Source: Lewinellaceae bacterium
Lineage (GTDB): Bacteria; Bacteroidota; Bacteroidia; Chitinophagales; Saprospiraceae
Assembly (NCBI GenBank): GCA_947476195.1
Contig: CANJPT010000032.1
Span: 1 to 40,625, forward strand
Length of the DNA: 40,625 nucleotides
Direction: 5' to 3'
Positions within the stretch are counted from its first letter, which is position 1. Each line of letters begins with the position of its first letter. Both the position numbers and the translations under genes were made by a program. Of the stretch, positions 33,969-40,625 are shown in pieces. The notes beneath the pieces are model-generated. The model saw only the letters and a program-made list of their open reading frames with translations. It was not told the origin of the DNA and did no database searches.

Positions 33969-34400
33969 TTATTTTCCGGTGCTACCAAAGCCACCGGTTC
34001 CCCGATCAGAATCAAGCAGTTGTTCGACAGCTTGCCATTCAACACGCTCATGGCGGGCGACGACCATTTGAGCAATACGCTCTCCAGGTTCAATCGTTTG
34101 GGCCTGGTTGGAGAGGTTGACTACAATACATTTGATCTCGCCGCGATAGTCCGAATCTATTGTTCCGGGCGAATTGAGCATTGTAAGTCCCCGTTTTGCA
34201 GCAATACCACTCCGGGGGCGGATCTGGGCTTCAAAACCAGTTGGAAGTTCGATGAAAAGTCCTGTAGGGACCACGGTTCGTTCCAGTGGCTCGAGGGTAA
34301 CTGATACAGCCAAATGAGCCCGAAGGTCCATACCAGCACTACCTAAGGTTTCATATTGGGGGAGGGGATAGGGCGATTGGTTGATGATTTTAACTGTCAA
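33969..34400 (-). CDS. dut: Deoxyuridine 5'-triphosphate nucleotidohydrolase (dUTPase)
   Basis: 143 aa with all five trimeric dUTPase motifs: SAGMDLRA (1), [12 protein letters not shown] (2), [18 protein letters not shown] (3), [10 protein letters not shown] (4) and [10 protein letters not shown] (5, the flexible arm). Converts dUTP to dUMP and pyrophosphate, which keeps uracil out of DNA and feeds dTMP synthesis. Promoter element TACTTTTG lies 32 nt upstream of the ATG; the nucleotidyltransferase follows 18 nt after its stop in the same unit. Confidence 0.97.
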   Translation of the reverse strand: MTVKIINQSPYPLPQYETLGSAGMDLRAHLAVSVTLEPLERTVVPTGLFIELPTGFEAQIRPRSGIAAKRGLTMLNSPGTIDSDYRGEIKCIVVNLSNQAQTIEPGERIAQMVVARHERVEWQAVEQLLDSDRGTGGFGSTGK

Positions 34401-34432
34401 AGTTGGATTCGTTAATTTAGCGCAAAAGTAGC

Positions 34433-34440
34433 AGAAGGTT
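34433..34440 (-). promoter_or_regulatory. Bacteroidota -7 element (TACTTTTG) for dut
   Basis: A perfect TAnnTTTG match on the minus strand 32 nt upstream of the dut ATG, in the 282-bp divergent gap shared with the 1374-aa gene. Confidence 0.5.
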
Positions 34441-34543
34441 CCGAACGAGTATTTTCTAATCTACGATAGTTTAAAAGGAAAAACAGAATCCGTCAGATTT
34501 CGACCATTTGACAATTATCACAACCCATTCTATATTCCCTGCG

Positions 34544-34551
34544 TACTTTTG
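34544..34551 (+). promoter_or_regulatory. Bacteroidota -7 element (TACTTTTG) for the 1374-aa gene
   Basis: A perfect TAnnTTTG match on the plus strand, 131 nt before the ATG at 34683, which predicts a long leader of about 127 nt. The leader has no coding or repeat feature I could identify. Confidence 0.45.
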
Positions 34552-34682
34552 TTCCAAGAAAATCGAATTTAAGTTTTCCGTTAAAGGTTAAATGTGTTGA
34601 GCCAGCCAACAAATAGTTGCATCAAGGCATTGTTAAACTTTAAACATCATATTGCTAATTTATCCAAAGTTTCCATTGCTTC

Positions 34683-37600
34683 ATGAAAGCACTCTTTATC
34701 CTTCCATTCACCGTATTTATTTTCTTTTTTGCTGCAGCACAAGCCCCTATTAATGATAATTGTGCTGGAATCATCGACTTGGGAGAAGTTCCGTATTGTT
34801 CCCAACCTGCCCAGTTCACAAACCTGAATGCTACCGCCAGCATCATCGATGCGACAGCCAATGTGCCGGCCTGTTGGAATAATCTTGGCGACCGCGATGT
34901 GTGGTTTCAATTCAGCCTGCCGGCGAATGGAAGTATCGTTGATGTTAGCATCGATGTTTTGGGCAATATAGCAGGGAATGGCACCCTTAAATTGCCGCAA
35001 CTAGCCGTGTACAGAGGAGATTGCGAATTTGGTGGATTGGCTGAATTGTCCTGTGTCACTGCGCCGATCAATGTCAATGAGGTTCATCTCAATCTTTTTG
35101 GACTAACTCCCGGCGTGCCTTATTTTCTGCGTATCAACGACTACTCTGCTTCTGCGAGCCCTAATTCCGGAACATTTAAATTATGTGTAGCACCCTATGT
35201 GCCAGACCTTAACCTGGGGGATGCTCCGGGTTCTTCCAGTTGCAGCGGAACACTTTGGGATTCTGGTGGTCCGGACGGAGATTATCACAATAACGAGCAA
35301 GCAACGTTCGTGATCTGCCCCACGGAATTTCACCAATGTATCCTCCTGAACTTTGTCTCGTTTGCCACGGAAGTCACTTATGACCAAATTAGTGTGTTTG
35401 AAGGAGATGACATCGGTGGAAATTTGATCCAGACCATTGACGGGTCTGGATCAAATTTCCAACTCCAGCTATCTTCTGACTGTGCGACGATACAATTTAT
35501 TTCCGATGGAAATGTTGTGGATCAGGGGTTTCAGATCACCTGGCAATGCTCTCCGGATGTTTGTGATGCACCGCCGCCAACCTTACCTTCCAATGCAACT
35601 TGCGACCATGCGTTGAACATCAATGGTTGTGGAAGTGGTCCCCAATTCATGCCACTTTCCCCTGGAACAGGCGAGTCTGATTTTATTCAGATCGGGGTAA
35701 ATCAAGGGTGCTTTCTTTCCCCTAGCGACCAGTTCAATTTTTCATTTTTCTATTTCCAGGCACAAGCGAATGGGAAATTCGGCTTTGCCGTTCAATCAGC
35801 TAACCCGAATGAGGCCACCGACATAGACTTGAATGTTTGGGGCCCGATTAACAGTGTGGCTGACATCTGCGATTTTGTAAGCCATAACCAGCCCATTCGT
35901 TCTTCCTGGGATGAAGGCTCGGATCTTACTGGCCTGGCAGATATACATCCGGTATTCGGAAACCCAGTGAATGACAATTTTGATTGTGGAAGCACAGCTA
36001 CACCAGGTACGGATCCACCCTTAGGAATTGCGGATGATTTTGTCAGCCGAATCGATGTGGTAACAGGTCAGATCTATGTTATTATGTTGGACGATTATGA
36101 AGGAAACATTGAAAACAATGGGATTGCCATTGATTTTTCAGGTACATCTACTGGGGTGCTGGGACCAATTTCGACGCCTATTTCGGTTAGTGGGGATGCT
36201 TATTCCTGTAATGGGGCACCCGTACAACTTCAGATTACCGGGGGGCTTGCTTACGCTTGGTCGCCCTCCACAGGACTATCCTGTAATACCTGCCCAAACC
36301 CTTTTGCCAACCCCTCTCAGACCATCACCTATGAGGTTAAGGTGGTAGATGTATGTCAAAGTGAGACAGAAACAGTTGAAGTTACGACCGGCATTTCTTT
36401 AAACGTTCAAAATGACACGGCCATTTGCAATGGCCAGAGTGTGACGCTTGGAACCACGATTCCTGAAGCCGGTGTAACCTATACCTGGACACCGAACGAT
36501 GGGTCACTTTCTGATCCCAATACCGCCAATCCAAAGGCGACGCCCATTCATACTACTACGTATTCGCTGACGGCTACCAACGGCATTTGTTCTACGACCC
36601 AAATTGTGACGGTAGCAGTTGTAAATCTGGAGTTGACCCTTAATGTTCAGGATACTGCTCTTTGTAAAGGTCAGTCCTTTGAGATTTCAGCCGCCACAAC
36701 TCCTCCTGGCATTGCTATTGGTTGGGCACCACTTACCCAGCTGCAGTTGCAGCCAGATAATATGAGCGCGATTGCATCACCCACAAAAAGTATCATTTAT
36801 ACCCTTACAGCAACATTGCCGGGTTGTATTCGAAAGGAAACTGTGATGGTCAAGGTGGATAGCCTGCCCACTAACTTATCCATATATCCTGCAGATACCC
36901 TCGTCTGTAAAGGGCAGCCGGTTTTGCTTGTTTCACCCTCTTATTCGAGTACACAGTTTCCTAACCTGCAGTTTGTATGGCAAACTGTAGGAGGTCAGAT
37001 TTTACCAGAAGACCAGTATTTTTATTTGGCAAACCCAACGGAAGCTACTTTTTTTCAAAGAATAACGACCAATGGAGCCTGTATTGAAAACAGTTCAGCA
37101 ATCATTCAGGTGTTTTCGGTGCCAGTACTGACCATAAATTCTAGTAATCCAAAACTTTGCCTGGGAGAAAGCACCACTTTAGTGGTCAATAATATTTCCG
37201 GGCTAAGCAATCCACAATGGTCACCGGCTGTTGGACTGAGTTGCATTGCTTGTACCAACACAACGGCGGCCCCTTCGGTGACAACCAACTACCAATTTAC
37301 GGCTGATGCCGCAAATGGTTGTAAGGTAATGGCTTCGTCAATCGTGGAAGTGAATCAAACCCCCAAGTATCAATTTCCAAAAGATACCATCTGTGTGGGC
37401 GAACGCCTATTACTGAACCTGATCGAAGATCCTACGGTAACCTATGCCTGGACCTCAAACCCTCCGGGTTTTTCTTCCACTTTGGCCCAACCCACTGATT
37501 CGCTATTACAAACGATGACTTACCTGGTGACCATGGAAAATGGTTGTACGGTACAGAAGCAGTTTACTATAAAGGTCATTCCCACAGGCAACTTAATGGT

Positions 37601-38807
37601 CAGCAATGATGCTACCATTTGTGCTGGAGTATCGACACAACTTATTGCTACCGGCAACTATCCGGGTATTTATAAATGGAGCAATAACACTACAGGGCAA
37701 GTAATTACAGTTACTCCTGGTCAGAATACTACCTATTATGTTACCTATAGTTATCCGCTACCTACTGCACGGTGCCAGGCAATTGATTCGGTCAGCATTG
37801 GCGTACAAGGCGAAGTTGCAATGGTTCAATTTCCTTCAGACACACTGCTATGCCCAGGGGATAGCCTATTGCTTAATACCTTAACTACTCCTGGCGCTAC
37901 CTATTCCTGGGCCTCTGATCCGCCATTTTTTTCGTCCAATTCCGCCACCCCTCCTGTTTTTTATCCGGAGGAATCAGCGACCTATCAGGTAACAGCGACC
38001 TTGGGTAGTTGTACGGTCAACTATGAGGTGGCGGTGACTGTCTTTAATCCGCAGATGATGATAAGTGAAGACACAATAGTTTGTGCAGGCGAACCCGTTA
38101 CCATCAGTGCAGAGGCCTTCCTTACCGGAGATTATAGCTGGAACCCGGGAGGAGAGGCTCCTACTTTTGTAGATAATCCGACTGAGAATAGCGCATATTG
38201 TCTTCGTCTTGAGTACGGCGATGGTTGTATTTTTAGAGATACCGTAGAAGTAACGGTCATACCCAACTTCACGATCAAGCTTGTGAGCGATCCAGATACC
38301 AATCGTATCAATGTGGGTGAACCCATTACGTTGGATGCTTTCATTCCAGGTACAAACGTTAGCAGTTTTTCATTTGAATGGCTCGAAAACAACACAGATC
38401 CTGTTGGAAATACACAGCAAATTACGGTTACGCCAGTCACCAAGGACAGTACGGTATCCTACTTCGTTACGGTAACATCTCCTTCAGGGTGTATTCAATC
38501 TGAAGCTGTAATGTTCGCGATCATACCTCCCAATATCCAATTACCCACGGCCTTTACGCCCAATGGGGATGGCTCCAATGATTCCTTTGGACTGGTCATG
38601 GTTGAAGGGGTGGCTACGGTCGAAAAAATGGAAATATACAGCCGCTGGGGGCAGAAAGTCTTTACGAGTAATGAACTAAACGCGCGATGGAATGGCACGA
38701 TAGATGGGAATGAGGCCCCTTCCGATGTATATGCGTACGTTATTTTTTACAGGGGTGGTGACGGCGCCTTGTCGGTGGCAAAAGGTGAGCTTACCTTATT
38801 GCGATAA
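34683..38807 (+). CDS. Large secreted CUB-domain protein with many Ig-like repeats and T9SS type-B sorting domain
   Basis: 1374 aa. Signal peptide (1-20, AAAQ), then an N-terminal Cys-rich domain starting INDNCAGIIDLG (near 23-170), a CUB-like domain (about 185-295, CSGTLWDSGG...FVICPTEFHQCILLNFVSF...CATIQFISDG), a third Cys domain (305-500) and ten or so Ig/PKD-like repeats of about 80 residues, each with a C-x-G-x-x-V/T-L turn (AICNGQSVTLG, ALCKGQSFEIS, LVCKGQPVLLV, KLCLGESTTLV, TICVGERLLLN, TICAGVSTQLI, LLCPGDSLLLN, IVCAGEPVTIS). The end is the type-B domain FTPNGDGSNDSFG...LLR. Such proteins are moved across the outer membrane by T9SS and build surface structures or adhesins; SprB is the best-known example. 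It is divergent from dut. Confidence 0.9.
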   Translation: MKALFILPFTVFIFFFAAAQAPINDNCAGIIDLGEVPYCSQPAQFTNLNATASIIDATANVPACWNNLGDRDVWFQFSLPANGSIVDVSIDVLGNIAGNGTLKLPQLAVYRGDCEFGGLAELSCVTAPINVNEVHLNLFGLTPGVPYFLRINDYSASASPNSGTFKLCVAPYVPDLNLGDAPGSSSCSGTLWDSGGPDGDYHNNEQATFVICPTEFHQCILLNFVSFATEVTYDQISVFEGDDIGGNLIQTIDGSGSNFQLQLSSDCATIQFISDGNVVDQGFQITWQCSPDVCDAPPPTLPSNATCDHALNINGCGSGPQFMPLSPGTGESDFIQIGVNQGCFLSPSDQFNFSFFYFQAQANGKFGFAVQSANPNEATDIDLNVWGPINSVADICDFVSHNQPIRSSWDEGSDLTGLADIHPVFGNPVNDNFDCGSTATPGTDPPLGIADDFVSRIDVVTGQIYVIMLDDYEGNIENNGIAIDFSGTSTGVLGPISTPISVSGDAYSCNGAPVQLQITGGLAYAWSPSTGLSCNTCPNPFANPSQTITYEVKVVDVCQSETETVEVTTGISLNVQNDTAICNGQSVTLGTTIPEAGVTYTWTPNDGSLSDPNTANPKATPIHTTTYSLTATNGICSTTQIVTVAVVNLELTLNVQDTALCKGQSFEISAATTPPGIAIGWAPLTQLQLQPDNMSAIASPTKSIIYTLTATLPGCIRKETVMVKVDSLPTNLSIYPADTLVCKGQPVLLVSPSYSSTQFPNLQFVWQTVGGQILPEDQYFYLANPTEATFFQRITTNGACIENSSAIIQVFSVPVLTINSSNPKLCLGESTTLVVNNISGLSNPQWSPAVGLSCIACTNTTAAPSVTTNYQFTADAANGCKVMASSIVEVNQTPKYQFPKDTICVGERLLLNLIEDPTVTYAWTSNPPGFSSTLAQPTDSLLQTMTYLVTMENGCTVQKQFTIKVIPTGNLMVSNDATICAGVSTQLIATGNYPGIYKWSNNTTGQVITVTPGQNTTYYVTYSYPLPTARCQAIDSVSIGVQGEVAMVQFPSDTLLCPGDSLLLNTLTTPGATYSWASDPPFFSSNSATPPVFYPEESATYQVTATLGSCTVNYEVAVTVFNPQMMISEDTIVCAGEPVTISAEAFLTGDYSWNPGGEAPTFVDNPTENSAYCLRLEYGDGCIFRDTVEVTVIPNFTIKLVSDPDTNRINVGEPITLDAFIPGTNVSSFSFEWLENNTDPVGNTQQITVTPVTKDSTVSYFVTVTSPSGCIQSEAVMFAIIPPNIQLPTAFTPNGDGSNDSFGLVMVEGVATVEKMEIYSRWGQKVFTSNELNARWNGTIDGNEAPSDVYAYVIFYRGGDGALSVAKGELTLLR

Positions 38808-38811
38808 ACTT

Positions 38812-38867
38812 GCCTGAACCTCTTATTTCGTACAACGAAACAACTGGCGTTATTCAGGCGTTTCGTT
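38812..38867. other. Interleaved inverted repeats, possible pseudoknot, downstream of the 1374-aa gene
   Basis: GCCTGAA (38812-38818) can pair with TTCAGGC (38853-38859), and AACGAAAC (38834-38841) with GTTTCGTT (38860-38867). The two stems interleave in the order required for an H-type pseudoknot, starting 4 nt after the gene's stop. Both stems are short, so this could be chance or a weak transcription end. Confidence 0.4.
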
Positions 38868-38894
38868 ATGCGCTGCAAACTTGACCTGCATGCT

Positions 38895-38902
38895 TACCTT
38901 TG
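38895..38902 (+). promoter_or_regulatory. Bacteroidota -7 element (TACCTTTG) 4 nt from the TPR gene start
   Basis: A perfect TAnnTTTG match ending 4 nt before the ATG at 38907, which decides the start codon (an upstream in-frame ATG at 38868 would precede the promoter element). Predicts a leaderless message. Confidence 0.55.
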
Positions 38903-38906
38903 TGCT

Positions 38907-40457
38907 ATGAAAAAACTACTGCTTTCTTTTTTTACCGCCCAGTCCTTTTTACGAGCCCTTGCTTTGACAATAGTCTGGATATCAGCGGTACTTTTTCCCA
39001 CAGGCCTGATTGCTCAAAATACCATTGGTGGCGTAAAAAAAACCATTCCTGAAGCGGAAGTAAACCGCCTTGACCAGTTTCTGCAGGCCGAACGCGAACG
39101 ACTTTTGACCCACAATGACAAAGCTTTAGACCTTTATAAGAAGTTCACCTACGACAATCCGGATGTAGATGCTGGTTGGTATGGTCTTGCGCGCACGCAA
39201 ACAGCTTTGAATGATTTCCCAATTGCCTTAGAGTCTATTGGCAAAGCTGTTACGCTGGCGCCTGCCAACCAATGGTATAGCATTTATCAAGCGGATATTT
39301 TTCAAAAAGTAGGCCGTTTGACCGAAGCAGTGGCCGTATATGAATCACTGGTCAAACGGTTTCCCCAAATCCCTGAATTTTACGAGCAACTTTCTTTCCT
39401 CTGTCTTCAAAATGAAGACCCCAAGCGTGCACTAAAAGCCCTGGAAAAGTGGGAAGATCTGGTGGGTGTGAATGAAGAGATTGCCTTTAAAAAACATGTC
39501 GTGTACGTCGGGCTGGGTGATATTAAAAAAGCAGTCGCAGAATATAAAAAGCTCTCCGATGCTTTCCCTAATGAGCTAAAATACCGCCGCGAACTGGCTC
39601 AGTATTATGATGAGATCGGCGACAAAACCAATGCCCGTTTGGTGTATGAGGAAATTTTGCGCCGAAACCCGGACGATCCAACAGCACGTATGGCATTGGC
39701 TGGAGGACAAAATAATTCAGATGCTTCCAAACTCCTTGCGATGCGTCCACTTTTTGATGATCCAAAGGTGCCGATTGATGAAAAAATAAAGGCAATTCTG
39801 CCCTATTTTGAGCAGTTAAATGCCGGATCGGACACATCCTTGATTGAAAACCTGCTGGAACTGGGTACTTTGCTTGAAAAAAAACATCCGGAAGAGGCAA
39901 AGACCTGGAGCCTTTCGGGTGATCTTTATTACCAAGCCAATCGGCCTGTGGAAGCTCTGGAGCGATACCGCAAGTGTATTAAAATGAACCCTACTGTTTT
40001 TTCAGTTTGGGACAATACAGTGACCCTGCTTGCCTCCCAAAAGCATTATGTTGAAATGCTGAGCACCGCTGAAAAAGCTATGGATGCTTTCCCCAACCAG
40101 CCAAAAGCTTACTTCTATTATGGTGTAGCTGCCAATATCAATGGTCGTCCCGAAGATGCTATTCCGGCATTGGAGCAAGGTTTACTGATGACTGGCAATA
40201 ACCTTGGATTGCGACTCGATATCATAGACCAGATAGGTCTTGCCTATCTTGGAAAAAAAGATCTGGCAGCCGTCATCGCCCGGTACGAACAAAGCCTTCT
40301 AAAAGGTGGCGATCAGCATCCAGGTATTCTGGAGCATCTTGGGGATGCATATTCGTTACAAGGCCAGGGCAGCCGCGCTGTGGAATATTGGAAAAAAGCC
40401 AATACGATTCGGCGTTCACCGGGTTTGGAGCAGAAAATTAGTTCCGGAAAGCTTTGA
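38907..40457 (+). CDS. Exported tetratricopeptide-repeat protein
   Basis: 516 aa from the ATG at 38907. An upstream ATG at 38868 is in frame, but it would place a promoter element inside the gene and 13 odd residues before the signal. N-terminal signal or anchor (MKKLLLSFF then a hydrophobic run to IAQ, about residue 36), then some ten to eleven TPR-like helix pairs to the end (for example NPDVDAGWYGLARTQTALND, GRLTEAVAVYESLVKRFP, DKTNARLVYEEILRRNPDD, RPVEALERYRKCIKMNP, DLAAVIARYEQSLL). TPR proteins serve as scaffolds. In related genomes a similar gene often stands near dut and a nucleotidyltransferase, as it does here, with the 1374-aa gene inserted between. Molecular partners unknown; periplasmic location expected. 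Confidence 0.85.
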   Translation: MKKLLLSFFTAQSFLRALALTIVWISAVLFPTGLIAQNTIGGVKKTIPEAEVNRLDQFLQAERERLLTHNDKALDLYKKFTYDNPDVDAGWYGLARTQTALNDFPIALESIGKAVTLAPANQWYSIYQADIFQKVGRLTEAVAVYESLVKRFPQIPEFYEQLSFLCLQNEDPKRALKALEKWEDLVGVNEEIAFKKHVVYVGLGDIKKAVAEYKKLSDAFPNELKYRRELAQYYDEIGDKTNARLVYEEILRRNPDDPTARMALAGGQNNSDASKLLAMRPLFDDPKVPIDEKIKAILPYFEQLNAGSDTSLIENLLELGTLLEKKHPEEAKTWSLSGDLYYQANRPVEALERYRKCIKMNPTVFSVWDNTVTLLASQKHYVEMLSTAEKAMDAFPNQPKAYFYYGVAANINGRPEDAIPALEQGLLMTGNNLGLRLDIIDQIGLAYLGKKDLAAVIARYEQSLLKGGDQHPGILEHLGDAYSLQGQGSRAVEYWKKANTIRRSPGLEQKISSGKL

Positions 40458-40480
40458 GTTACCAAGTGTTCAGAATCCTA

Positions 40481-40625
40481 GTGCCGCGCCCGGCCATTAA
40501 GGTATGAATTGGGGAGGCAAATTTTTTCTTTATCAAGGCGTGAGAAGGGCGCAATGCGGGACATTTTAACCGACGAACAACGCAGAGAAAGGAAAAATCA
40601 GACCGCCATATTCACACCTTAATGG
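40481..40625. mobile_element. MITE-like dispersed element with terminal inverted repeats, truncated by window end
   Basis: CCATTAAGGTATGAAT (40494-40509) and ATTCACACCTTAATGG (40610-40625) are reverse complements at 15 of 16 positions. Just inside them the similarity continues at about 22 of 31 positions (GGTATGAATTGGGGAGGC.. against GGTGTGAATATGGCGGTC..). The left flank (GTGCCGCGCCCGG, from 40481) probably has its counterpart beyond base 40625. No transposase is present, so this is either a non-autonomous element or a large palindromic repeat. A small frame (40554-40622, MRDILTDEQRRERKNQTAIF...) is open on the + strand but probably not a gene. Confidence 0.6.

Overview
The window comes from a Bacteroidota chromosome, most likely a Saprospiria-type lineage (phylum from direct evidence, class by inference). 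The evidence is a PorP/SprF-family outer-membrane protein, five large secreted proteins with C-terminal type IX secretion (T9SS) sorting domains (three type A, two type B), lipoproteins with typical lipoboxes, TAnnTTTG-type -7 promoter elements, and an ATP synthase operon ordered atpB-E-F-H-A-G without atpD/atpC. No tRNA, rRNA, CRISPR array, phage or complete transposon was seen. Most of the window is ordinary core and surface-protein gene content; the unusual material lies between the genes.

Layout. 1-2000: the start of a thioredoxin/TlpA-like gene on the minus strand, a 703-bp repeat tract (68 octamers, then a composite 18-mer block) and a porP/sprF-like gene. 2000-6400: a membrane glycosyltransferase-like/TPR protein, ccmE of the cysteine (CXXXY) type, and a Wzx-like flippase. 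6500-10500: a beta-helix T9SS cargo gene split by one in-frame TGA, a 38-bp hairpin, and a type-B T9SS cargo gene. 10580-16600: a LysE-type exporter, a cobalamin riboswitch upstream of a beta-propeller lipoprotein resembling the B12-binding BtuG family, two small lipoproteins, a UbiA prenyltransferase, Maf and a GT4 glycosyltransferase. 16700-23250: two T9SS type-A cargo proteins (converging on a hairpin), two methyltransferases and a VanX-like dipeptidase. 23400-27000: argS-glnS. 27200-32800: atpBEFHAG ending in a strong intrinsic terminator. 32900-34400: dut and a sugar nucleotidyltransferase. 34680-40460: a 1374-aa type-B T9SS protein with a CUB domain, then a TPR protein. 40480-end: a MITE-like element with inverted termini, cut by the window edge.

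How parts fit. The PorP/SprF protein and the sorting-domain proteins belong to the T9SS export route. The glycosyltransferases, flippase, nucleotidyltransferase and FkbM methyltransferase suggest surface polysaccharide or glycan synthesis, although they are not in one operon. The riboswitch implies that the lipoprotein downstream is made under B12 limitation.

The most distinctive feature is the set of 'word-like' intergenic repeats. These are short AT-rich words (GTCATTGG, ATTAATGACCAAATGA, AATGTGGTCAATGTGTTTA, AACTATAAACGAT, AATCCGTGTC) repeated directly and inverted to form long hairpins. Several sit inside the ATP synthase operon, directly after stop codons.
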